This document shows, one piece after another, positions 1 through 8,449 of a DNA stretch of 64,000 nucleotides (within the stretch, counting starts at the first letter, position 1; each line of letters begins with the position of its first letter). The stretch lies in NCBI GenBank assembly GCA_900551245.1, contig URVC01000016.1, positions 10,763 through 74,762 on the forward strand, in the 5' to 3' direction. The notes beneath the pieces are model-generated. The model had not been told where the DNA came from. It did not search any database and saw nothing but the letters and a program-made list of their open reading frames with translations. Made by a program: the position numbers and the translations under genes. The DNA is from an uncultured bacterium. GTDB lineage: Bacteria > Verrucomicrobiota > Lentisphaeria > Victivallales > Victivallaceae.

Positions 1-1482
1 GATGGGCACGGTGATTTCGACGCCGTTGAGGTACTCTTCGACCAGAATCTCGTTCGCCTGCTTGAACTCCTCCTCCAGCGCCTTTTCCCACTCATCGAAT
101 GAGGTGACGCGCACGATGCCGAAGGTGGAGCCCTCCTTCGGAACCTTGAGGATCACCGGGAGCTTCAGATCGGCGGGGAATTCGCGCGATTCGGGGGTGA
201 CGGTGTGCCACTTTGCGGTGGGAATCCCGAGTTTGCCGGCGAGCTGTTTGGTGGCGATTTTATCCATGACCAGCAGGCAGGAGGCGCTGCCGGAACCGAC
301 GAACTTCAGACCGGCGTCTTCCATTTCCCGCTGGATGCTGCCGTCTTCGCCGAAGCCGCCGTGCAGCACCGGGTAGACCACGTCGGCGGCCCGCATTTCC
401 GGGGTGACATGGCACTCCTGCAGGTCGGTTTCGGTCACGTCGAACCCGGCGTTGCGAAGCGCCTGTGCGACGCCGGCGCCGCTTTTGAGCGAGATTTCCC
501 GCTCCCGGCTGGTGCCGCCCTTGAGCACGTTGACCTTCGGCGGAAGGGGGGCGGCGAGCACCGTCTCCAGCGCCGCCGGATCGATGAACTTCACTTCAGG
601 CCTGAGGTAGAAGCCGAACTTCTCCGCGACGGCGGTGCGGATCTCCCGGAGCAGTTCCAGATAGTCCCGTTCGGTGCCGGAGTCGACGTTGACGATGTAG
701 TTGGCGTGGGCGGCGCTCACCTCCACGCCGCCGAGTCGGTACTCTTTGAAGCCGCACTGTTCGATCAGTTTGCCGGCCGGTTCGAATTCGGAGATGTTGC
801 GGAAGGTGCATCCGGCGCTCCGGCCGCCGGGTTCGCGGCCGCGGCGGGCCTCCAGCTCGCGGCGGATTTCCGCCTCCTCCTTCTCTTTGTCGCTGGGCGG
901 CAGGGTGAGGATGGCGGCGGTAAGGATGACATCTTCCGGAATGTTCGTCTGCCGGTAGCCCCACTGGAGCTCCTCCTTTTCCGCCGTCCACGGGGTGCCG
1001 TCGAAGCGGAATCCGCAGAGCTGGAGGACGAATTCGCCGATCGTGATGCCGTTGGCTCCGGCATTCATCCGCAGGGCGCCGCCGAGGGTGCCGGGGATTC
1101 CGGCGAGCGGGGCGACGCCGCCATACCCGAGTTCCGCCGCGGCGGAGGCGAGTTTCGGCAGGCGGAGAAAGGCGCCGGCGGTCAGATGGGTGCGCCCCGC
1201 CTTCACCTGGGAAAACGGCGGTTGTGCCAGCCGGATTCCCAGAGCGGGCGTGGGGGCGTCGCAGCCGACGAGGTTGGTTCCGCCGCCGATGACCAGAATC
1301 GGAACGGCGCGGGCGTGAGTCCATTCGAGCAGTTTCCCGAGTTCGCGGTCGTCGCGGGGTTCGGCCAGCAGCGGCAGAGTGCCGCCGACGCCGAGAGTGG
1401 TGATTTCCCGATAAGAGAGTTCGTTTCGCAGGATGAGCTGCGGAAACGCGGCCTGAAGTTCGTCAAAATAGTCCGGTTTCAT
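1..1482 (-). CDS. murB-ddl: MurB-Ddl fusion: UDP-N-acetylmuramate dehydrogenase / D-alanine-D-alanine ligase (3' end outside window)
   Basis: One uninterrupted minus-strand frame starts at the ATG at 1480-1482 and runs off the left edge (494 codons visible). Residues 1 to about 300 are MurB, the FAD/NADPH enzyme that makes UDP-MurNAc in the cytoplasm: VIGGGTN at 64-70, AGIPGTLGGALRMNAGA at 127-143, and GCTFRN, where the proton-donor position that is Ser in E. coli is Cys225. HANYIVN follows. From about residue 316 the frame continues into D-Ala-D-Ala ligase: VLKGGTSREREISLKSG, then VYPVLHGGFGEDGSIQ, then the ATP-grasp segment LPVILKVPKEGSTFGI. I read the junction (541-660) base by base and found no stop or internal start with a good ribosome site. 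The start overlaps the hisI stop by 4 bases (ATGA), so the two are probably co-translated. A bifunctional wall-precursor enzyme is the best call. MurC-Ddl fusions are known from Chlamydia; a MurB-Ddl order is less familiar to me. Confidence 0.9.
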   Translation of the reverse strand, partial: MKPDYFDELQAAFPQLILRNELSYREITTLGVGGTLPLLAEPRDDRELGKLLEWTHARAVPILVIGGGTNLVGCDAPTPALGIRLAQPPFSQVKAGRTHLTAGAFLRLPKLASAAAELGYGGVAPLAGIPGTLGGALRMNAGANGITIGEFVLQLCGFRFDGTPWTAEKEELQWGYRQTNIPEDVILTAAILTLPPSDKEKEEAEIRRELEARRGREPGGRSAGCTFRNISEFEPAGKLIEQCGFKEYRLGGVEVSAAHANYIVNVDSGTERDYLELLREIRTAVAEKFGFYLRPEVKFIDPAALETVLAAPLPPKVNVLKGGTSREREISLKSGAGVAQALRNAGFDVTETDLQECHVTPEMRAADVVYPVLHGGFGEDGSIQREMEDAGLKFVGSGSASCLLVMDKIATKQLAGKLGIPTAKWHTVTPESREFPADLKLPVILKVPKEGSTFGIVRVTSFDEWEKALEEEFKQANEILVEEYLNGVEITVPI

Positions 1483-1862
1483 GATTGCTTCTTGTATACT
1501 TGTTCGGGGTCGAAGAGCGGCTTGCTCTGCTCGACGAGGGATCCGTTTTCCAGTTTGCGGTAGAAACAGCTCCGGTGGCCGGTGTGGCAGGCGGCGCCGC
1601 CTTTCTGCTCGACCCGGTAGATGACGGCGTCGCCGTCGCAATCGACCAGGATCTCCTTGATGATCTGGACATTGCCGCTCTCTTCGCCTTTGCGCCAGAG
1701 CCGGTTGCGGCTGCGGGAAAAATAGACGGCGCGGCCGGTGCGGAGCGTCTCCTGCCACGCTTCCGGATTGATGTAGGCGAGCATCAGCACTTCGCCGGAG
1801 AGGTAATCCTGCGCCACGGCGGGGATGATGCCGCCCGCCTTCTGAAAATCGAGTTCCTCCAT
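1479..1862 (-). CDS. hisI: Phosphoribosyl-AMP cyclohydrolase HisI
   Basis: HisI opens the ring of phosphoribosyl-AMP, the third step of histidine synthesis, using zinc in the cytoplasm. Visible signatures are GEVLMLAYINPEAW, the metal and substrate segment VDCDGDAV, and the C-terminal CHTGHRSCFYR with its two zinc-binding cysteines. The protein is short and lacks a HisE pyrophosphohydrolase domain, so it is a monofunctional HisI. I chose the ATG at 1860-1862 (MEELDFQKAGG) because AGGGA lies 8 bases upstream and the family normally begins close to this point; an in-frame ATG at 1881-1883 would add seven residues. The stop overlaps the murB-ddl start. No other his genes are in the window. Confidence 0.93.
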   Translation of the reverse strand: MEELDFQKAGGIIPAVAQDYLSGEVLMLAYINPEAWQETLRTGRAVYFSRSRNRLWRKGEESGNVQIIKEILVDCDGDAVIYRVEQKGGAACHTGHRSCFYRKLENGSLVEQSKPLFDPEQVYKKQS

Positions 1863-1976
1863 AGATGGATCCCTGAATTGCATGTTCCATGGTTTGCCGC
1901 AATTAATGTGCCCTGTCTATGGAGTTTTTGCAAGTCGATATCGGGATTATTTCGCGGAGTTTCCGGCTTTTGCCGC

Positions 1977-2005
1977 TTGCGGGTGTCCGGCGGAGGTGGT
2001 ATAGT
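1977..2005 (+). promoter_or_regulatory. Predicted sigma-70 promoter for the RACo-like gene
   Basis: TTGCGG (1977-1982), a 17-base spacer and TATAGT (2000-2005), followed by AGGAGG at 2036-2041 and the GTG start at 2049. It lies in the divergent gap between hisI and the ferredoxin/ASKHA gene. Confidence 0.5.
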
Positions 2006-2048
2006 ATCCGGTCCGGAGAAGAGAACCCCTCCGGCAGGAGGAATCGGC

Positions 2049-3605
2049 GTGAATTTACTTGTTGTATGCGGGTCCGAACAGCGGAACATCACCGCGGAGC
2101 CCGGTGTGCCGTTGAGTGCATCGCTCGGGCGGAACGGCTGGCGGCTCGATCTGCGCTGCGGCGGGAACGGCCGCTGCAACCGCTGTCTGGTCGAACTTCT
2201 CTCCGGGAAGTTCCTCTCCGGCGGGAAACTGCTGGACTGCGGGGAAAGTGGTCCGCATACCGTGCGCGCCTGCGACACCAGTCCAGTCGGCGAAACCGGG
2301 GCGCTCCGGATTCCGCCGGCGTCGCTTCAACAGGAACTGGTGGCGGTGGAGACCGGATTTCTGCTCCCGCTGGAGACCGCCGCACCGGGCGGCGGATGGA
2401 GTGTTGCGGTGGACATCGGCACGACGACGGTCGCAGCCCTGCTGTTGCGCGACGGGGTGGCTGTCGCCGCCGCGGGGCGGCTGAACCGGCAGGCCGTTTT
2501 CGGCGACAACGTGATCGACCGGATCGCCGCCGCCGCTTCGCCGGAGGGGCTGACCGCCCTGCAGCGCGCCGTCGCGGCGGAGACGATCGATCCACTGCTG
2601 CGGGAGCTGACGCCGGAGCCGGAGAAAATCCGCCGGATTGCGGTGGCGGGCAATACGGTCATGACCCACCTTCTGTACGGAATCGATCCGGCTCCGATCG
2701 GCGTGGCGCCGTTTGAACCGCCCCTTCGCCGTTTCCCGAAGGTTCCGGCGAAGAAGCTGGGAATTTCCACTGCCCCGGAGGCGGAACTGCTGGCCGCGCC
2801 CGCCGTTGGCGGCAACGTCGGCGGCGACCTGGTTGCCGGGATGGCGGCGACCCGCTTCGGCAACTCCGGCCGGACCGAACTTCTGCTCGACCTCGGCACC
2901 AACTGTGAAATGATTCTGTCGCACAACGGGAAATTTCTGGCGGCGAGCGCCGCCGCCGGTCCGGCCTTCGAACGCTCCGGTGCGGCGAGCGGCAGCCGGG
3001 CGGGGGAGGGGGTGATCGAACACCTCCGGTTCGACGCCGCCGGGCGGTTTGAACTCTCGGTCCGGGGAGGGGGGAAAGCGGCCGGACTCTGCGGTTCGGC
3101 GCTGGTGGACTTTCTCGCCTCCGGCCGCCGCTGCGGTCTGCTGGATGAGTTCGGCCGCTTCGATCCCGGAGTGCCGGTACGCTGGGGGAGGCGCGTGATG
3201 CGCGACGGCGTGCTCGGCTGTCGAATCGCTCCCGGCGTGGTGATTCTGGAAACCGACGTGGAGGCACTGCTTCAGGCGAAGGCGGCGGTGTGGGCGGGGA
3301 TCCACTCTCTCCTGCGGGCGGCGGGCATCGAGCCGGGCGCACTGGAACGGCTCTGGCTCTGCGGCGGCTTCGCGCGCGGGCTGGATCTCGCCTCGGCGCA
3401 GGCGATCGGAATGCTTCCCGCACTGCCCGGAGCCGAGGTCTGCATCTGCGGAAACGCCGCGCTGGCGGGGGCGGCTCTGCTGGCGGCGCATCCGGAACGC
3501 ATGAATGAATTCGACCGCCTCGCGTCGCTGCCGCAGGAGCTGCCGCTCAACTCGATTCCCGGCTTCGCCGAGGATTTCATCGCCGGTCTGCTGTTGCCGG
3601 AGTGA
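2049..3605 (+). CDS. RACo/RamA-like ferredoxin-ASKHA activator of corrinoid proteins
   Basis: The 518-residue product joins an N-terminal plant-type [2Fe-2S] ferredoxin domain to an actin-like ATPase domain. The cluster ligands fit C-x5-C-x2-C-xn-C at C37, C43, C46 and C75. The ASKHA half starts at VAVDIGTTTVAALLL, with later GNTVMTHLLYG, LLLDLGTNCEM and LWLCGGFARG. Proteins of this build (RACo, RamA, DUF4445) use ATP and a low-potential iron-sulfur cluster to re-reduce oxidised cobalamin in methyltransferases, which is the likely role. The open frame extends upstream, but the GTG at 2049 has a strong AGGAGG 7 bases before it and begins directly at the ferredoxin domain. It is shorter than typical RACo (about 630 aa). 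No corrinoid protein or methyltransferase lies nearby, so its partner is not evident. Confidence 0.82.
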   Translation: MNLLVVCGSEQRNITAEPGVPLSASLGRNGWRLDLRCGGNGRCNRCLVELLSGKFLSGGKLLDCGESGPHTVRACDTSPVGETGALRIPPASLQQELVAVETGFLLPLETAAPGGGWSVAVDIGTTTVAALLLRDGVAVAAAGRLNRQAVFGDNVIDRIAAAASPEGLTALQRAVAAETIDPLLRELTPEPEKIRRIAVAGNTVMTHLLYGIDPAPIGVAPFEPPLRRFPKVPAKKLGISTAPEAELLAAPAVGGNVGGDLVAGMAATRFGNSGRTELLLDLGTNCEMILSHNGKFLAASAAAGPAFERSGAASGSRAGEGVIEHLRFDAAGRFELSVRGGGKAAGLCGSALVDFLASGRRCGLLDEFGRFDPGVPVRWGRRVMRDGVLGCRIAPGVVILETDVEALLQAKAAVWAGIHSLLRAAGIEPGALERLWLCGGFARGLDLASAQAIGMLPALPGAEVCICGNAALAGAALLAAHPERMNEFDRLASLPQELPLNSIPGFAEDFIAGLLLPE

Positions 3606-3624
3606 ACCGGTTCCCCGGGGCAGG

Positions 3625-6327
3625 TTATTCCACCAGAACGGCGGAGCCCCAGGCGGAACGCTCCGAACTGTTGCGCGCCGTGCCGCTCCAGAGGAACTGC
3701 CGCAGGCGCCGGGTTCCATCGCCGTCATCCAGCCCCAGATCGAAGCGGAAGTTCAGGCCGCTTCGCGGTTCGATGCCCAGCGCCTGCCACGGAACCGCCG
3801 CTTCCAGAACGTACCCGCCCGGGTGCGGCAGGACGACGGCGGTTACCGCCGCCTGTTCCGGCGAATTGACGAACCAGCTGCCGCCGTTTTCTCCGGCGGA
3901 GATCAGCAGATGGCGGTCGCCGGGGCGCAGGGCTCCAGAGCCGTCGCGTTCGACGCCGGTGAAGAGTTCGAGACAGTCCCCCTGCCAGAGGTCGGGGCCG
4001 CGGCGGTGGTTCCGCCGGGGGGTGGCGTCGACGACTTCGACGTAGAGATAGAGATTCTGCTCATCCCAGCAGAGCCGGAAGTCCGCACCGGTTCCGCCGG
4101 ACTCCGCGCCGAGGACGAGACAGGAGCGGTCGAGCCGTTCCGCGGGCCTGCCGGGCCACGGCTCTTTCACCCCGTCCACCCGCTGTCCCGGGAGGGCGCG
4201 CGGAATCTGGAGTTTCCGGAGCGGGCGCTCCGGTGCGGTGCGTTCGGAGAACGGGGCGGTTCTGCCGAGTTTGAGCGCATAGATCCGGCGATGGCTCTTC
4301 ATCACCTCCGCGAGAAACTCCTTGTACGGGCGGTCGGCGACGTTGAGCAGGCCGATGTTCATGCTCTCGCCGTTGTAGTGTTCGAAATAGCGCCCGGTCA
4401 GCGCCTGATCGAGATGGGAGAACCACTGACTGCCGACGACGAAGGGGAGGGCGGCCGCCGTCTCCAGATAACTGCGGTAGGCGCGGCCGCGCTCCATCTG
4501 GTTCCGGGTGTCGATCACGCCGCCGGAGAGCCCCTGTTCCGCCGTGCCGTAGCTCCATTCGGAGAGCAGGATCGGCCGCCGGACAAGGCGGTGGAGCTTT
4601 TCCAGAAATTCCGGCTCGATCGCGCGCGCATAGTAGTTGATGCTGAAGAGGTCGCAATATTTCGCGCACGCCTCCGCCGCCGCGGTGACGGCGACGTCGG
4701 AGGGCTGAAACCGCGCGCCCAGCAGAAGATGGTTCGGGTCGTATTTGCGAAAGGTCCGGGCGACGAGTGAAAAGTACGCGTCGAAGAAATGGCGCGCAAA
4801 GTTCTGCATATCCTCCCACGCCGCCCGGGTCCGGACCGGGAGCGGGAGATCGTTCAGCGCGTCAAATCCGCCGGCCTGCAGGTTCCACGCGGCGTTGAAG
4901 CGGTCGATGGAACCGTATTGCCGCTGCAGTTGTTTCACCAGTTCCCGCTTGGCGGCGGTTCTGCCGTCGAAGACGGGTAGTTTGCGGAGCAGATCACCGT
5001 AGGGCTGTTCGTTGGCGATGAAGTAACCGATGATGGAGGGATCGTCCCGGAACTCCGCGATCGGTGCGTACGCCTTGTCCATTTTCCGGCGGACCGCTTC
5101 GTCGAACGGGTCGGGGATCTCTCCGGCAAGACCCGGCAATCTGGCCAGCTCGGGAGTTCTGCCGAATTTCTTCTGCCGGTTGAGCTCCGGAGTGTGCGTG
5201 GTGAAGGCTCCTTCGCTGTTGAACCCCCAGCGGCGCAGGCGGTCGATCTGTTCGAGTTTCCACCCGGCAAGTTCGAACGGGCGCCCGGTCTTGCGGATAC
5301 GGTTCGCCAGATAGAAGGAGAAATCGGTCGCCCACGCACCCCGGTAGGCGCTTTTGTATTCGCTTTCATAGGGCGGCAGCCATTCGTAAATCCGTTCGCG
5401 CCCCTTGATGTAAGTGTGGTCGTCGCCCGGGCAGACTGTGCAGACGCCGAGCTGAAAAAAGAGATCTCCTTCCGGCGTGATCAGCACGTCGCGCCCCTCC
5501 ACCTGATCGAGGCGGAAGAATCCGGTCGCCTTGCGGCCGAACTCTTTCCGGCTGCCCGGCATACCGCCCCACGGGGCGGCAGGCGGCGGCGTCAGGGAGC
5601 TGTAATAGAGCCGGTCGGCGGCGACGTCCGAGCGCAATTCCGATTCATCGCGGATCTTCCCCGGAAAGTCGAACGATACGGACTGACCGAACCGGTCCAC
5701 CCGTGCCGGAACGCGGGAGGCGTCTGCCTCTTCAAACTCCAGCGAGAACTCCGCGTTGCGATGTTCGAGCACGTCGGTGAAGAGGGAGAGCTGGAAGATC
5801 TTCCACCCCCACTGCCGGTTGTCCTGCAACTGCCAGAAGCCGTCGCCGCCCCAGGTGACGGAAATGCTTTCCCCGCTTTGCGGATCGGCAAAACGGAATT
5901 TGGAACCATGCTGCTGGACGAGGTGGGGGCGGGGCGGTTGTTCCGCCGGCAGTCGGCCGCTTTGCCCGCCCGGTTCCAGGGTCCACACTCCCTGACCGGC
6001 AAAACGGATGGGCAGGAACATCTCCCAGATCAGCTTCCCGGGGGCGGCGCTCGCACTCTTTCCCGTCAGGCGGCCATTCTTCAGCGTCAGTTCGAGGCGC
6101 GGCGCTCCCTTTGCAAGGTAGGAGAGGGTGGCGCTGTTTTCTTTCAAGGCAACCTGCGGCGCGACGGCCTCCCCCTCGGAACGGAACTTCGGGTAGCCGA
6201 AGGTGAATCTGCCCATGGTGCCGCCGTCGATTTCGATCCCGTTCTTTGTGAGATGCGGCGGAGCGGCGGCCGCGGAGAGCAGGGCGGCCGCCACGAACAG
6301 CGGAACAGAAAAAGCAGACCAGTTCAT
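3625..6327 (-). CDS. Secreted clan-A glycoside hydrolase (GH50/agarase-like) with C-terminal CBM9-like domain
   Basis: A 900-residue exported enzyme with a signal peptide (residues 1-22, ending ...LLSAAAAP). An N-terminal beta-sandwich (about 25-245) precedes a TIM barrel. FFRLDQVEGRDVLITPEGDLFF (about 270-291) resembles the entry to GH50-type agarases. The likely acid/base is E440 in IIGYFIANEQ and the nucleophile E590 in PILLSEWSYGT. Residues about 745-900 look like a CBM9-type sugar-binding domain (LCWDEQNLYLYVEVVD, then GDCLELF). The substrate is probably a galactan-type polysaccharide, but this is inference from fold. The gene is transcribed away from the regulator at 6618 and shares operator-like sequence with it. 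It converges with the RACo-like gene at a 19-base gap with no clear terminator. GH42 or GH5 relatives cannot be excluded. Confidence 0.72.
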   Translation of the reverse strand: MNWSAFSVPLFVAAALLSAAAAPPHLTKNGIEIDGGTMGRFTFGYPKFRSEGEAVAPQVALKENSATLSYLAKGAPRLELTLKNGRLTGKSASAAPGKLIWEMFLPIRFAGQGVWTLEPGGQSGRLPAEQPPRPHLVQQHGSKFRFADPQSGESISVTWGGDGFWQLQDNRQWGWKIFQLSLFTDVLEHRNAEFSLEFEEADASRVPARVDRFGQSVSFDFPGKIRDESELRSDVAADRLYYSSLTPPPAAPWGGMPGSRKEFGRKATGFFRLDQVEGRDVLITPEGDLFFQLGVCTVCPGDDHTYIKGRERIYEWLPPYESEYKSAYRGAWATDFSFYLANRIRKTGRPFELAGWKLEQIDRLRRWGFNSEGAFTTHTPELNRQKKFGRTPELARLPGLAGEIPDPFDEAVRRKMDKAYAPIAEFRDDPSIIGYFIANEQPYGDLLRKLPVFDGRTAAKRELVKQLQRQYGSIDRFNAAWNLQAGGFDALNDLPLPVRTRAAWEDMQNFARHFFDAYFSLVARTFRKYDPNHLLLGARFQPSDVAVTAAAEACAKYCDLFSINYYARAIEPEFLEKLHRLVRRPILLSEWSYGTAEQGLSGGVIDTRNQMERGRAYRSYLETAAALPFVVGSQWFSHLDQALTGRYFEHYNGESMNIGLLNVADRPYKEFLAEVMKSHRRIYALKLGRTAPFSERTAPERPLRKLQIPRALPGQRVDGVKEPWPGRPAERLDRSCLVLGAESGGTGADFRLCWDEQNLYLYVEVVDATPRRNHRRGPDLWQGDCLELFTGVERDGSGALRPGDRHLLISAGENGGSWFVNSPEQAAVTAVVLPHPGGYVLEAAVPWQALGIEPRSGLNFRFDLGLDDGDGTRRLRQFLWSGTARNSSERSAWGSAVLVE

Positions 6328-6369
6328 CGTGTTTCCCCTTCTGCTGGCGGTGGAATGTTTTTGGTTCTC

Positions 6370-6398
6370 AGTATACCATACTACATGGATGAATACAA
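6370..6398 (-). promoter_or_regulatory. Predicted promoter for the GH50-like gene, with operator-like repeats
   Basis: Read on the minus strand: TTGTAT (6398-6393), 17 bases, TATACT (6375-6370). AGTAT-ACC-ATACT (6370-6382) is a perfect 5+3+5 palindrome over the -10. GAATACA occurs at 6391-6397, over the -35, and again at 6404-6410. The same word recurs in the regulator promoter (6569-6575). Confidence 0.55.
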
Positions 6399-6553
6399 AT
6401 AGAGAATACAGAAAAATACGTTTTTCTTTGAAGAAACTCCATTTATCTGCGAACGGCAGGCGATTTTTAAGGGTGAAAATACACTGTTTTCAGGGAGAAT
6501 TCAGAGCAAAAAGGAAATTCCGAAGATTTTTTTGCCATTTTGCGGAAGAGGGC

Positions 6554-6592
6554 TTGACATTGATTGATGAATACAGTATAATATATCCTGTA
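6554..6592 (+). promoter_or_regulatory. Consensus sigma-70 promoter plus operator for the GntR/LacI-type regulator
   Basis: TTGACA (6554-6559), a 17-base spacer and TATAAT (6577-6582) form a perfect consensus promoter. An inverted repeat, TACAG (6572-6576) with CTGTA (6588-6592), brackets the -10, as expected for autorepression. GATGAATACA at 6566-6575 is an exact copy of 6388-6397 in the opposite promoter. Confidence 0.7.
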
Positions 6593-6617
6593 ATACAAAA
6601 TAAAAAAGGTATTCAGC

Positions 6618-7670
6618 ATGGCGGACCGCAATCAGATTTTAATGGAGATCAGAAGCGAGGCGGAGAGTGCCGCTCCGAATACGAAGCTGGCGACAATCCG
6701 CTGTCTGATGCAGCGTTTTGCGACCAGCCAGCGTACTGTGGAAGGGGTGCTGAATGAACTTGGCGCCTCGGGCATTGTGGTGCGCCGGCCGGGGGCCGGA
6801 TGGTTTGTCGCTCCTTCCGCAAAGAGCGGACTGCCCCGGATCCGGATGGTGCTGCCGAACTGGGCGAGCGAAAATTACCAGCAGCTGGAGCGGAGTTTCC
6901 GCCGGCGTGCGGAACGCGAAAACAGTTACACATTTACCAACTCCATGCTGGAGGTGACGCCGGATTTCTACCGGCAGATCCGGGCGGATAATTGCGATGC
7001 TCTGGTTCTGGTGGCTCCCGGCAGCCGTATTTCGGCTTCGGATGTCGTACTGCTCGCCTCTCTGCCGGTTCCGGTGGTTCTGCTCCACTGCGAACTGGGT
7101 GGTATCGGCATTTCGATGGTCGGCGACAACCCCTCTTCCGGCGGCATGATGGCGGCGGCCTATCTGATTCAGCACGGGCACCGCAATCTCGCATTGCTGT
7201 TGACGGAGCCCTCCAGTGACAGTTTTGACATGCGCTGTGCGGGGTTTTGCGAATTTGCGGAACTTTCCGGCGCGCGTGTCCGGATCATCGAAACCGGGAT
7301 TCAGCTGGGTGAGTCCTATCAGGGGCTCTGCTATCAGGCGCTGGAACGGCATCTGCGGGAGCACGGCCGCGATTTCACCGGTCTCTTTCTCGGGAGTTCC
7401 TCCAGTGCTCTTGAGGTTTACAAATTCTTCAGCGATCACAATATCGCGATTCCGCAGGAGGTCAGCATCATCGGGCACGACCGGCTGGCCAGCAACGAGT
7501 TTCTCTCGCCGCCGCTCACCTGCATCGGCACGGATCCGGAGGAGATCGCCGACGCGGTCATCACCGGGTTGTTCCGGATTTTTTCCGGGGAGTGCCCCTG
7601 GTTTCATACCCGCGCAGTTTCCCATCTGCTGGAACGTCAATCGGTTTGTCGTTTGAATACTCAACCCTAA
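6618..7670 (+). CDS. Transcriptional regulator: GntR-type winged helix fused to LacI-type sugar-binding domain
   Basis: Residues 1 to about 70 form a GntR-like winged helix (KLATIRCLMQRFATSQRTVEGVLNELGASGIVVRRPGAG). Residues about 75-345 form a periplasmic-binding-protein fold like LacI (PVPVVLLHCELGGIGISMVGDNPSSGG; GHRNLALLL; SIIGHD). This AraR-like layout binds operator DNA and releases or tightens on a sugar ligand. The ATG at 6618 has AAAGG 8 bases upstream. It is followed 15 bases later by the pseudopilin gene and diverges from the GH50-like gene, and both promoters carry GATGAATACA, so it probably controls itself, cassette A and the divergent enzyme. The inducer is unknown. Confidence 0.85.
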   Translation: MADRNQILMEIRSEAESAAPNTKLATIRCLMQRFATSQRTVEGVLNELGASGIVVRRPGAGWFVAPSAKSGLPRIRMVLPNWASENYQQLERSFRRRAERENSYTFTNSMLEVTPDFYRQIRADNCDALVLVAPGSRISASDVVLLASLPVPVVLLHCELGGIGISMVGDNPSSGGMMAAAYLIQHGHRNLALLLTEPSSDSFDMRCAGFCEFAELSGARVRIIETGIQLGESYQGLCYQALERHLREHGRDFTGLFLGSSSSALEVYKFFSDHNIAIPQEVSIIGHDRLASNEFLSPPLTCIGTDPEEIADAVITGLFRIFSGECPWFHTRAVSHLLERQSVCRLNTQP

Positions 7671-7685
7671 ATGTGAGAGGGCACC

Positions 7686-8429
7686 ATGAGCAGAAAATTC
7701 ACTCTTATCGAATTGTTGATCGTAATTGCGATCATCGCAATTCTGGCGGCGATGCTGCTGCCGGCACTGAACAAGGCGAGGGAGACGGCGCGGAAATCCA
7801 GCTGTTCCGGGAATCTGAAACAGCTCACCGCCGCACATCTGCTCTATGCCAACGATTACAACGGTTTTGTGGTGGTGCAGACCGATCACAATGGCGGTGG
7901 AACGAGCATCACCCATACGGTGATGCTGCAGAATACCGGGTATGTGCCGTACCGCAACAAACTCTGGCGCTGTCCCTCCAACGAAAAGGGGCAGCAGGTC
8001 ACCAATCTGAACGCCGCCTACGGCATGTACAACATGCGGAGCGACCCCAATTACAACAATCGTCGCGATCAATTTACCGCCTGGGCCGGCACTCCCCTGG
8101 TCATCCCCAACACATCCGCCTTCATTGTCTATGCCACCAGCCGGATCAAAAGTGCTTCCAACCTGCCGATGCTGGCCGATACGGTGACCTACCGTACCGA
8201 TTCTATTGACGGAGTTCCCTGGGCCGGACTTCCCTACTATATGTGGAGTGTGGACATCTATACGGGCAATCAGGAGCAGAATGGAATCCATGCCATCCAC
8301 AATGGAAGCGCCAACCTTTCGTGGTTTGACGGCAGTGTCCGTTCTCTCACCATCAACGGTCTCGTCGGGGCGAAGATTCAGGTGCGCAAAGTGTATTACC
8401 AGACTGACGAACCGTTGAAACTGATGTGA
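7686..8429 (+). CDS. Pseudopilin-like protein of cassette A (H-x9-DG)
   Basis: 247 residues. A four-residue leader MSRK precedes FTLIELLIVIAIIAILAAMLLPALNKAR, the prepilin peptidase cleavage and methylation signal and hydrophobic helix; Glu5 after the cut is present. The rest is a soluble head with SSCSGNLKQL after the helix and the family C-terminus HNGSANLSWFDGSV (H-x9-DG). It would sit in the inner membrane and be assembled or displayed by a type II secretion-like machine, but no secretion ATPase or secretin gene is in the window. It lies 15 bases after the regulator and its stop is 20 bases before the ATG of the secreted GH110-like enzyme, so the three are probably one transcript. Confidence 0.88.
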   Translation: MSRKFTLIELLIVIAIIAILAAMLLPALNKARETARKSSCSGNLKQLTAAHLLYANDYNGFVVVQTDHNGGGTSITHTVMLQNTGYVPYRNKLWRCPSNEKGQQVTNLNAAYGMYNMRSDPNYNNRRDQFTAWAGTPLVIPNTSAFIVYATSRIKSASNLPMLADTVTYRTDSIDGVPWAGLPYYMWSVDIYTGNQEQNGIHAIHNGSANLSWFDGSVRSLTINGLVGAKIQVRKVYYQTDEPLKLM

Positions 8430-8449
8430 AAGAAAAGGAAGAGAAATCG

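Noticed and set aside
205..1563. A 452-codon plus-strand open frame at the left edge
   Set aside because: It is antisense to the MurB-Ddl fusion, whose motifs are unmistakable.
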